A DNA stretch of 64,000 bases from Phycisphaerales bacterium. GTDB lineage: Bacteria; Planctomycetota; Phycisphaerae; UBA1845; UTPLA1. Positions within the stretch are counted from its first letter, which is position 1. Each line of letters opens with the position of its first letter. This document shows, piece by piece, positions 18,796 through 26,761 of this stretch. The stretch lies in NCBI GenBank assembly GCA_020639075.1, contig JACKHI010000001.1, positions 5,146,001-5,210,000 of the forward strand, written 5' to 3'. The notes below the pieces were generated by a model. It was not told the origin of the DNA, did no database searches, and saw only the letters and a list, made by a program, of their open reading frames with translations. The translations under genes and the position numbers were made by a program.

Positions 18796-19764
18796 TCAAT
18801 TCGATGATTCGGTATTCGCTGTTTCCGGTTTGGCGGTCTTGTCTTGCCGGATGTATATGCCGTTGAAATAGGGTTTCCAGGTCTTTCCATTGTCATCCGA
18901 GTGTTCGATGACGTGCCGGACTTTGCCGTCGGCGTCAGGCGTGAGGCTGCCGCGCGCGATGGCGGGCCTGCCGCGTTGCGGCGTGTAGTTGCCGGTGAAG
19001 TGCATCGCGCCGTCCTTGACCACGCCTTCATAACGCACGACGTTGCCGGCCCCATCGACCCAGACTTGTCTCCACTTTCGATCGGTAGGGTCGATGAAGT
19101 TGTAGCTCTGGCCGGTGTTGCCCCGCATGTTTGACCAGTGTTCGATGATGAGGCATCCGTTTTCGACCTTCTCAATTCGATTGGTGCCGACCTGATTGCC
19201 GTTGCCGTCGAAGACGTCCCACGTGCCGACCCAGAAATCGAACTCGCGCACGAGATCGGCAATCGGCGTCAGCCTGCGCCGGGCGACGGCAAAGCGCGCA
19301 TCATCGTGCAGCGACTTCAGATCCGAGTCGCTCTCGAATTGCTTGAGATCTCCGAATCCTGCGTCGATGGAATCGTCGAGTGACGCGAAGGCGGCGTTCT
19401 TGTCGCCCGTCAGCGAGAGCGCGCAGGCGAGGTTGTAAAGCGCCGTCGGCCGGACCTGCGGGAACTCGGCCGCCTTCTTGTGCGCGGGGATCGCTTTGTC
19501 GTACTCGCCGAGCGCGTGGCGGGCAAAACCGAGACGATACCAGGCGATGCCGTCGTCCGGGTTCGCCTTCGTGATGGCTTCATACGCGCTTGCGGCGGCC
19601 GCCCAATCCTGCTTGCGAAACGCTTCATCCGCCGCCTTGGCCTCGGGGGTCCGTGGCGGCGCCTGTCCGGATGGTTGGGCGACGGCGGTCGCTGCCATGG
19701 AAATGGCAACAAAACAGGCGAAGGCGGATCGACGGAGGGTTGACGGGCGGGTTTCATGCTTCAT
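18796..19764 (-). CDS. Exported TPR protein with C-terminal lipocalin/DUF1579-like domain
   Basis: 322 residues. The ATG at 19764 opens a signal peptide (SAFACFVAISMAATAVAQ); GAGG lies upstream at a slightly long spacing. Residues about 35-160 hold tetratricopeptide helices (AWYRLGFARHALGEYDKAI, ALYNLACALSLTGDKNAAF). Residues about 180-310 begin FDFWVGTWDVFDGNGNQVG and continue as a beta-barrel-like domain typical of DUF1579 or similar proteins. It is probably periplasmic. The role is unknown; TPRs suggest protein contacts. Upstream, at 19958-20037, lies the GCAAA array, in the same relative position as one upstream of ndk. Convergent with the ECF sigma gene. Confidence 0.75.
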   Translation of the reverse strand: MKHETRPSTLRRSAFACFVAISMAATAVAQPSGQAPPRTPEAKAADEAFRKQDWAAAASAYEAITKANPDDGIAWYRLGFARHALGEYDKAIPAHKKAAEFPQVRPTALYNLACALSLTGDKNAAFASLDDSIDAGFGDLKQFESDSDLKSLHDDARFAVARRRLTPIADLVREFDFWVGTWDVFDGNGNQVGTNRIEKVENGCLIIEHWSNMRGNTGQSYNFIDPTDRKWRQVWVDGAGNVVRYEGVVKDGAMHFTGNYTPQRGRPAIARGSLTPDADGKVRHVIEHSDDNGKTWKPYFNGIYIRQDKTAKPETANTESSN

Positions 19765-20372
19765 GGGATGGAACCTCAGGCTGCCGGGTGGATTCGAATC
19801 GGCGACGCGCGGGGCAGTGGTACGGGAAACGGCGCTCGCTTGGTGCGGCGCCGGTGGCTCGATCGCTACTATCGCTCTTGCGGGGACTGAAATCAAGGGA
19901 ATTGCCGCGACGGCGTGAATGGGGCATCGCGCGGGCGTGTGCGCCGAATCAGAGGGGGCGCAAAACGGCGCAAATTGTGCAAAAAAGTTCATGCAAACTC
20001 CCGCAAACTGTCGCAAACTCTCGCAAATTTGCGCGAATTCGTCGATTTGGCGAGGGCTCGGGGTGCCGTGTTGATCGCGTAACATCACGTGGGTCAGTCT
20101 TGACCGGTGTATCGCCTGGTGAGTCGTAGTTGGCGAGTTGCGATCGACGCGATTCGCCTTGTCAGCAGTGACGCTGGGCTGCCAAGTGTTTGTTGACGTA
20201 TGTCGAGACCAGACAGCTGGTGCGTTGGCGAGCGATCAGGCATTCACAGATGCGCTACGGGCCCGGCGATTGAATCGTTCCGCGCTACGGGCATTGGCTT
20301 GCGAGCTCTCCGGCGGCATGCAACCGGCGGAGGCCGGCGCGACCTGTCCGGGTGCGAATCGATGCGTCGGCA
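19765..20372. other. Intergenic region holding the GCAAA array
   Basis: About 600 bases upstream of the TPR gene. Apart from the GCAAA array, the only candidate is a plus-strand frame from about 20138 that runs into the antisense of the next gene. It has no ribosome binding site or known domain, so I do not call it. Confidence 0.4.
19958..20037. repeat. Array of GCAAA motifs with 10-nt periodicity
   Basis: GCAAA begins at 19960, 19970 and 19979, then at 19993, 20003, 20013 and 20023, with a degenerate GCGAA at 20033. The second block is an exact 10-nt repeat of the form TCGCAAACTC, so every copy falls on the same face of the helix. The sequence GGCGCAAATTGTGCAAA is shared exactly with the array at 57.87 kb. 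It lies about 195-275 bases upstream of the TPR gene start. It may be a protein-binding array, a dispersed repeat or a regulatory element; the sequence alone does not decide. Confidence 0.7.
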
Positions 20373-23309
20373 TCAGTGGAAGACGCAATTACCTGACACA
20401 ACACAGTCAGCGAAGAGGGGGATATCCGCTTCATTGACGAGCGCATCCATGTTCATGTCGGCGGCGCAGTGCGAGTCCGGATCGACGGTATCCGTCAGAG
20501 CGGTGACCATCGCCTGTACGTCGAGACCGTTGACGACGCCGTCGCCGTTGACGTCTGCCGTCGCACGCTCAGGGCATGCGTCGCAGACGTCGCCTAGACC
20601 GTCGTTATCCAGGTCGGACTGATCCGCGTTGGCGATCGCCGGGCAGTTATCGACGTCGTTGGGAATGCCGTCGTCGTCAGCATCGATGAGGCAGAGCGTC
20701 CAGAGCTCCCAGCCGTTGACGTGGTCGTTTGCCATGAAGTACAGGTCGTCTTCTTGCAGCGTCAGACCTTCGGGATTGGAGCCCTCGGGGCCCGCGACTA
20801 GATCGGCGATGACGTGCGTTCCGGCTGGCGTACCGTCGGAGCGCCAGATTTCGCGACCGTCGTCGTCTGATGTCGCGACGAAGAGGGCCCCGTACAGGGG
20901 ACCACCATCGATGATGAACGCGGGCGCGGAGCCGTGAGCGCCGGGAAGGAGATCGTCGACCATCCGCGTGCCCAGTTCGGTGCCGTCGGATGTCCAGAGT
21001 TCGTCGCCGAGTTGACCATCGTTGGCGGCGAAGAAGAGCGAGCCGCCGACGTTGCGCAAATCGTGCGGTGCGGAGCCGGCGGGGCCGCTGCGAATATCGC
21101 GGACCATTTGGAGGTTGCCGCCGTCGATGTCGACGCGCCAGAGCTCCGTGCCTGCAGCGGGTGTGGTCGCCACGAAGAAGATGATATCGCCGACGCGCGT
21201 GAGGTTGGACGGATCGCCGCCTTCGGGACCTGGGATGATCTCGGCGAAGAGCGATGTATTGGTGAGGGCGTCGTCCGTGATCCAGAGCTCGGGCCCAGTC
21301 GAGCCGTCGTCCGCGACCGCGATGACTGCATTTTCGAGCGCGAGAAGTTCGTGGGGCGACGTCGTATCGTCGGGCCAGGCGTCGATTCGCAGCGAAGTGC
21401 CGGCGCCTGTGCCATCTGATTGCCAGAGGGCGTGACCGTTAATGCGGTCGAAGGCGCGGAAAACGAGTGAATTGCCGAACGACGTCAGTAAATCAGGAAG
21501 GGACGATGCGCCGCTGGATTCGATGTCTTTGACGAGGGAGGCGGTGTGCGTGGTCGCGGAGTAGGCGTAGAGTTCGCGCCCCGTCGAGCTGGTGTTGGCA
21601 TTGAAATAGAGCAGGTCATTCACGACGGTCAGTTGCGTTGGATCAGAACCACGGGGACCTGGGACGATGTCTGCCGCAAGTTGTGTGACGCCGTTGGGAC
21701 CGGTCGTGCGCCAGAGTTCCGTGCCGCTTTGACCGTTGTCGGCGACGAAATAGAGTTGATTATCAAAGTCGATCATTTCCATGGGGAAGGCGTCGCCGGG
21801 GCGATCGTTGAATTCGTAGATTGGGACGGTTCCCGCCTGAGTGCCGTCGGAAATCCAGAGTTGCCAATGCCCGGCGTTGACTGTGGCTTCGAAGAGTAGC
21901 GAGCCGTTGAAGGCGGTGAGGGCGCGCGGATAGGAGCCGACGTTCGTTCCGGGGGCGATGTCTTTGACGATCTGGAAGTTGCCGTTGGCGTCCGTGCGAT
22001 AGAGTTCGGGCGGTTCGAACGCGGTTCCGAGGCGCCGGCTGAACGAAAAGAAGAGATTCGGTGCAACGTACGTCAGTTCGTTGTAGGTGTAGGTTCGTCC
22101 GGAGAGGTTGGGCTGGTTAGAGATATTGATCGTACCTTCGGGCGTTCCGTCCGTCTTGAAGATCTGCGCAGTGGCCGTCGACGAAAACTGTGCAGTGCCC
22201 AGGAGTGCCGTCAGGAACAACTCGTTACCTCCCGGCGTCAATTCATGCGGATTGCCGCCGGGGCCTGGTGTGCCATTCGGCACCCAGAAGTCCTTCACCA
22301 TCGTCGTCCCCTCGGTAGTGCCGTCACTGACCCAGAGTTCTACGCCGGAGCGAGATGGTTGCGGAGGCGGCAACTCAAGTTCGGTTCCGTTTTCGGCGGA
22401 GAAAAAGAGCAAGCCGTTCCATTGTGTGAGGAATCGAATGCCGGAGCTCGTCGATCCCAGCGCAATGTCTCGGACAAGCACAGTGCCCGCAGACGTGCCG
22501 TCGGATTTCCAGAGTTCGCGTCCGACGCCGTTTGCTATTGCCGAGAACATGAGCTTGTCGCCAACCGACGTGAGTTCAGCGATTGCAGAGTCGGTTGCAC
22601 CGGACGCGATGTTCCGCACCAATTCAACGACTGATTGACTGGCGACAATCCGTTCGCGCCACAGTTCCTGTCCTGTTGTGCCGTTGTCGGCGACGAAATA
22701 GACGTCGCCGGCGTGGAGCGTACGTTGCAGTGGATTGGCGCTGTCGGGACCGGGTGCGATGTCGGCGATGAGTGTTGTTCCAACTGTCGTGCCGTCGCTA
22801 CCCCAATATTCGGCGCCGGTCGATGACGTTTGCGCTGTGAAACGCAGTTCGTTGTTGAAGACGATGATGTCGCGGGGAATGGACGATGCGGGGCCGGGTT
22901 CGATGTCGGCGATTAGTTCGGTGCCGGCGTATGTGCCATCGGATTTCCATAGCTCTGCGCCGACGGCGCCGTCGTCGGCGGCGAAGTAGACAATGCCGTC
23001 CATCGCCGTGATGTCTCGTGGATGCGATCCGGCTCGCCCCGGGCGAATGTCGCGGATCATGTAAGTGCCTTCGGTCGTCCCATCGGTGCGCCAGAGTTCA
23101 TCCCCATGAATGCCGTCGTCGGCAAAGAAGTATGCGATCGGACCGACGACGGTGTATTGCGAGGCGGCGACGGTGGTTCGTGGTGCGGAATCGGGTGCGA
23201 TACGCAGATCGTCGACGAGCGCGGGATCGGAGGCTCGGGCAATCGAGGCAGTGGTCGCAGCGACGATGAGGATTGTGGCGAGGAATGTTGGGCGAGGGCG
23301 TCGTAGCAT
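20373..23309 (-). CDS. Exported ELWxxDGTxxGT-repeat protein with TSP3 and dockerin-like C-terminus
   Basis: 978 residues. The ATG at 23309 has GGAG eight bases upstream and a signal peptide (FLATILIVAATTASIARAS). About 17 units of some 48 residues carry the motif ELWRTDGTTEGT, usually followed by hydrophobic strands (YFFADDGIHGD type), which suggests a beta-propeller or superhelix. Several units have degenerate motifs (AQIFKTDGTPEGT, PELYRTDANG). Residues about 874-912 are a TSP3 unit. Residues about 916-970 carry dockerin-like loops DVNGDGVVNGLD and DMNMDALVNEAD with HCAAD before the second. It is followed downstream by decayed spacer rather than another gene. Surface or secreted; partner unknown. 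Confidence 0.82.
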   Translation of the reverse strand: MLRRPRPTFLATILIVAATTASIARASDPALVDDLRIAPDSAPRTTVAASQYTVVGPIAYFFADDGIHGDELWRTDGTTEGTYMIRDIRPGRAGSHPRDITAMDGIVYFAADDGAVGAELWKSDGTYAGTELIADIEPGPASSIPRDIIVFNNELRFTAQTSSTGAEYWGSDGTTVGTTLIADIAPGPDSANPLQRTLHAGDVYFVADNGTTGQELWRERIVASQSVVELVRNIASGATDSAIAELTSVGDKLMFSAIANGVGRELWKSDGTSAGTVLVRDIALGSTSSGIRFLTQWNGLLFFSAENGTELELPPPQPSRSGVELWVSDGTTEGTTMVKDFWVPNGTPGPGGNPHELTPGGNELFLTALLGTAQFSSTATAQIFKTDGTPEGTINISNQPNLSGRTYTYNELTYVAPNLFFSFSRRLGTAFEPPELYRTDANGNFQIVKDIAPGTNVGSYPRALTAFNGSLLFEATVNAGHWQLWISDGTQAGTVPIYEFNDRPGDAFPMEMIDFDNQLYFVADNGQSGTELWRTTGPNGVTQLAADIVPGPRGSDPTQLTVVNDLLYFNANTSSTGRELYAYSATTHTASLVKDIESSGASSLPDLLTSFGNSLVFRAFDRINGHALWQSDGTGAGTSLRIDAWPDDTTSPHELLALENAVIAVADDGSTGPELWITDDALTNTSLFAEIIPGPEGGDPSNLTRVGDIIFFVATTPAAGTELWRVDIDGGNLQMVRDIRSGPAGSAPHDLRNVGGSLFFAANDGQLGDELWTSDGTELGTRMVDDLLPGAHGSAPAFIIDGGPLYGALFVATSDDDGREIWRSDGTPAGTHVIADLVAGPEGSNPEGLTLQEDDLYFMANDHVNGWELWTLCLIDADDDGIPNDVDNCPAIANADQSDLDNDGLGDVCDACPERATADVNGDGVVNGLDVQAMVTALTDTVDPDSHCAADMNMDALVNEADIPLFADCVVSGNCVFH

Positions 23310-23336
23310 GGCGGGTTCTCCGGCGTCTGGCGCGAT

Positions 23337-24197
23337 TCAGGGGAGGGCGATCGGATCTTCCGAACAGTCCATTCGGCCCCATGTGCCGCGAATCCAGACG
23401 GTTGCCGGGGAAGGACTCACGTAGAAAGTGTCACTTCGCATATTCTCGAAGCTCGCGTGGCCATCGGCGTACGCGAGCATGAAGTGTGCAAGCTTGTCGT
23501 GGTAGCCGGCCAGATTCTTGTTGACGCCACCGAAGAATATTGAGTTTTCGCTGGAGAAAATCGTCTGGTACGCACGGGCTTCCATCAATGCCAGCGTTTC
23601 GGACGGGGCGGGGATTCGGTTCGTGGGGCGGGCGTAGATTCCATAACCGTTAAGGACGGAGCTTGTATTTATCGTCAGGTTGTTCACGCGGAAAGATGTA
23701 CCGTCTGACTTGAAATGGGGCGTCAGGTTCGATTCCAGGGCAAACGGCGGGATGCCATTTTGAAATCCCAAGTCATTTCCAAGGCATTGAAACTCCTTAT
23801 AGACCGATCGATCCCCCGGCTCCGTGCGTTGAATTGTCGGCAGCGTGAAGGTGTTGAATCCGTAAAGCAGTCGATTGAGCGGGCGGGTCGCGGGATCGAA
23901 TTCGTCGCCCCAATTCAGGAAACTGCTTGATCCCGGGCCGCCACCGAAGTCGGAATAGCCTTCGCCGACAAAATTAAGCGCAGCGGGATGCACAGGGCCG
24001 AGGATGTTGTCCGGATCCTCGACTGCGTAGGTCTGCAGCGCGGCGGCGAGATCGCGCAGCCGGCTCAGTTCCATATCGCGCAGGCGATGTGATTTTGAGT
24101 TGTTGACTGCGCTGCCGAGCACGGCGACGACAATCGCCGTCGTCGACAGCATGACTAGACACTCGATCAGAGTGATCGCGCGGCGTTGATTGAACAT
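23337..24197 (-). CDS. Prepilin-like (type II/IV pseudopilin) protein
   Basis: 286 residues from the ATG at 24197; a TTG start at 24221 would add eight residues, and neither has a strong ribosome binding site. The N-terminus is a class III signal: short basic leader FNQRRA, then ITLIECLVMLSTTAIVVAVL, where prepilin peptidase would cut before ITLIE. Ala rather than Gly precedes the cut. The rest (AYADGHASFENMRSD near the end) matches the planctomycete family of prepilin-like proteins with an H-X9-DG-type tail, related to DUF1559. The 27-base gap to the dockerin protein gene downstream suggests cotranscription. Assembly machinery is not in the window. Confidence 0.72.
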   Translation of the reverse strand: MFNQRRAITLIECLVMLSTTAIVVAVLGSAVNNSKSHRLRDMELSRLRDLAAALQTYAVEDPDNILGPVHPAALNFVGEGYSDFGGGPGSSSFLNWGDEFDPATRPLNRLLYGFNTFTLPTIQRTEPGDRSVYKEFQCLGNDLGFQNGIPPFALESNLTPHFKSDGTSFRVNNLTINTSSVLNGYGIYARPTNRIPAPSETLALMEARAYQTIFSSENSIFFGGVNKNLAGYHDKLAHFMLAYADGHASFENMRSDTFYVSPSPATVWIRGTWGRMDCSEDPIALP

Positions 24198-24498
24198 GAT
24201 TTTGACCCGGTTTGGTGACAATCTCTACATCTCAGCCCCAGCCGTTGAATTCTATTACTGATGGTGATCGGGAATCAATCGGGCTTGTGCAACAAATTTT
24301 CGGCGGCGGCGGGCGGGTGTCCGTTGACGAGCCTGGCCGGGCGCGGAATGGCTACGGGCTGAATTTTGCGGCGTGGGAACGGCCATCGGTGGCCTTGTGT
24401 GGTCGGTACTCAGACAGTCGAATCCAATTCGTGCAATACGCCGCACTTGGCACGACATGGATACGAAACGTGCCAGATCCACTGACCGGAGCCAACTG
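24198..24498. other. Divergent intergenic region, no gene seen
   Basis: About 300 bases between the divergent prepilin-like and WD40 genes. They contain GGAG nine bases before the WD40 start. No convincing -35/-10 pair was found on either strand. Nothing else is seen. Confidence 0.35.
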
Positions 24499-26583
24499 AT
24501 GCCCTCGCATAATCGCCTTCTCATAGCCATATTCCTTTGTTGGTCGAGTCCCACCGCATTGATGGCCCAGCGTCCCGACATCGATTGGCAGGTCGGCGGC
24601 CATATTCTGCGCGTCAACGATGTGGCCTTCTCCGCTGATGGGCAGTTGGCGGCGAGCGCTTCCGACGACGGCACGCTGAAATTCTGGGATGTGGCGAGCG
24701 GGGATCTGACGCTCACGCTGACGCTGCCGACAGAGGATTTCATGTCGTCGTTCGGTATGTACGGCGTCCGATTCGCGCAGGACGGTGAGTCTGTTTGGGC
24801 GGCGTCGATCGGCGGGGCTTATCAGTGGCGTCTGAGTGACGGAAAGCTGCTGAACTCCATCATCGCCATGGAGTCCGCCGGCCAGGTTCTGTTCTCGCCC
24901 GACGGACAGTACCTCGCTTTAGCCGGGTCGCCCGCCGGCGCCGAAGATGCGACATACATCTATCGCCGAAGCGACGGGGCGCTGATTTACATGCTCGAAC
25001 CGGCCGCTTCGGTTGCCGCCGTCTTCACATCCGACAGTCAGTTTCTCATCGCCGGCACATCGATCGACTTTTTCGCCGACCACGGCGTCATTCGCTACTT
25101 CCGCATTAGCGACGGCGGCGTCGAGCGCACGATCACGGCGCACAGCGCCGCCGTGAATTGGATCGCGCTCTCGCCTGACGGCGCAATCTTCGCATCGTGC
25201 AGTGACGACGGCACAGCAAAGCTCTGGAACGCCGCGGATGGTTCGCTTCGCCAGACGCTTTCGGGTCATACCGACAGCGTGTATCGCGTCATCTTTTCGC
25301 CCGATGGCGCGATCGTTGCCACGTCCAGCTACGATGGCACGATTCGCATTTGGGATGCGTTGACCGGCGCGGCAATCGACACGATCTCACCATTGGACGG
25401 CAATGGCGTGGGCCCCATCGCGTTTTCGCCTGATGCGCAGTCGTTCCTCGTCGCGGCCGGCGCAGAGTTCGGCGCGCCGCCGCCCTGCGTTCAGCAGGTG
25501 AATTCCGCAAATGGGGCGGTGTTGAAGCAATTCACTCGTATCGAAGGGCAGTACAACGATATGGCCCTTTCGCCGGACGGCATGCGGATCGCGCTGTCGG
25601 GGTATCCGGTGCAGGTCCAGGTGTTCGACTCGACTGACGGTGCGACGCTCTGGACTTCGCCGACGGGGATCTCGCAGGACTATGTCGCATTCACGCCGGA
25701 CAGCGCTCGGCTCGCAGTCGGCCGACAGAACGGAATTGTCGACTTCTTCGATGCAACGACGGGCGCGGCGGGCCAGACGTTTTCGGCGCACGCGAATCGC
25801 GTTGTCGACATCGCTTTTTCGCCGGACGGCCAGCAAATGGCGACACGCACCAACAACGAGCCAAGCATGATCTGGAATTACCCGAGCCTGACGCCGCGGG
25901 CATTGCTCAACTTACAGTTTGTGTCAACGGCCGGATTCGCGTTCGCGCCCGACAGCCAGTCGATTGTCATCGCCGGCGCGAGCACGGCGTCGTTGTACAG
26001 TACGATCAACGGCGGGTTCATTCGCAACTTCATCGGCCATGGGGCGACGACGCTCGCCGTCGACTTCAGCGGCGTCGGTGACACGCTCATCACGGCGTCG
26101 GTCGATAGAACGGCGAAGCTGTGGGATGTCCAGACGGGCGCCACGCTGAAGACGCTCGGGCTCCACGACAACTGGGTCCGCGCCGCCGCGATGTCGCCCG
26201 ACGGTCGCATCGCGGCGACGGGGACGGTCGGCGTCGATCGCAGCCTGCGGCTATGGGATGTCGAGACAGGCGCGATGCTCGTGCGATACACGATCGATAT
26301 GGGCAAAGGACCGCAGGGGATCGTATTTTCGCAGGACGGGCGAGAGATCTACTGCGGTCGCGCCGACGCGTCGTTGATCGCGATCCGCAATCCGTTCGCA
26401 TTCGAAGCGGGCGACGTGAACGCCGATGGCGGCGTCGATGTACTGGATGCCGCGGCGCTGGCAGCAGCACTGGTCGGCGATCCGCTCGGCGCGGGTGACG
26501 AGCTTCGCGCCGACGTCAACCGTGACGGCCGTGCGGACGGCGCCGATTTGGCGGCGTGGGTCGGTCTTGTGATCGGGGAGTAG
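24499..26583 (+). CDS. Exported WD40-repeat protein with cysteine-free dockerin-like C-terminus
   Basis: 694 residues. The ATG at 24499 follows CCGGAG and opens a signal peptide (LLIAIFLCWSSPTALMAQ). Some 12 to 14 WD40-type units follow, for example VNDVAFSADGQLAASASDDG, then TLKFWDV, and VNWIALSPDGAIFASCSDDG, then TAKLWN, enough for two seven-bladed propellers. Residues about 637-694 form two dockerin-like loops, DVNADGGVDVLD and DVNRDGRADGAD. Unlike its neighbours this copy lacks both Cys (AGDVN instead of C..GDVN, and ELRADVN instead of CAADVN). Location outside the cytoplasm is inferred from the signal peptide. No enzymatic motif. Confidence 0.82.
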   Translation: MPSHNRLLIAIFLCWSSPTALMAQRPDIDWQVGGHILRVNDVAFSADGQLAASASDDGTLKFWDVASGDLTLTLTLPTEDFMSSFGMYGVRFAQDGESVWAASIGGAYQWRLSDGKLLNSIIAMESAGQVLFSPDGQYLALAGSPAGAEDATYIYRRSDGALIYMLEPAASVAAVFTSDSQFLIAGTSIDFFADHGVIRYFRISDGGVERTITAHSAAVNWIALSPDGAIFASCSDDGTAKLWNAADGSLRQTLSGHTDSVYRVIFSPDGAIVATSSYDGTIRIWDALTGAAIDTISPLDGNGVGPIAFSPDAQSFLVAAGAEFGAPPPCVQQVNSANGAVLKQFTRIEGQYNDMALSPDGMRIALSGYPVQVQVFDSTDGATLWTSPTGISQDYVAFTPDSARLAVGRQNGIVDFFDATTGAAGQTFSAHANRVVDIAFSPDGQQMATRTNNEPSMIWNYPSLTPRALLNLQFVSTAGFAFAPDSQSIVIAGASTASLYSTINGGFIRNFIGHGATTLAVDFSGVGDTLITASVDRTAKLWDVQTGATLKTLGLHDNWVRAAAMSPDGRIAATGTVGVDRSLRLWDVETGAMLVRYTIDMGKGPQGIVFSQDGREIYCGRADASLIAIRNPFAFEAGDVNADGGVDVLDAAALAAALVGDPLGAGDELRADVNRDGRADGADLAAWVGLVIGE

Positions 26584-26659
26584 TCGTCTGCTTGTCTTAT
26601 GCCGAATTCGGGGGGGCGGCATGGCGTTCCGCACGGTTCGCACTTCTCACACGGTGTTG

Positions 26660-26760
26660 GGCCTTGCCGGGCAATACGTCGCGGCGGGGACGCCGCGGCT
26701 CTGAAGGTTGGCCCTTCCTACGTCCCGGCGCGGACGCTACGGCACTTGCGGCCGTCAGAC
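26660..26760. repeat. GC-rich palindromic repeat
   Basis: Contains CGCGGCG-ggga-CGCCGCG at 26680-26697, followed by a related GCGGACGC stretch at about 26731. It sits between the convergent WD40 and clpB genes. The style matches the other dispersed palindromes of the window. It could also slow transcription from either side, but no T tract follows. Confidence 0.45.
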
Positions 26761-26761
26761 T

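Noticed and set aside
19958..20037. The GCAAA array as a replication origin (DnaA-box or iteron cluster)
   Set aside because: The motif does not match the DnaA box TTATCCACA, no dnaA or dnaN is nearby, and a second array lies 38 kb away. An iteron role stays possible but is unsupported.
20138..20437. A 99-residue plus-strand frame
   Set aside because: It overlaps the antisense of the dockerin end of the 978-residue gene and has no ribosome binding site or recognisable domain.
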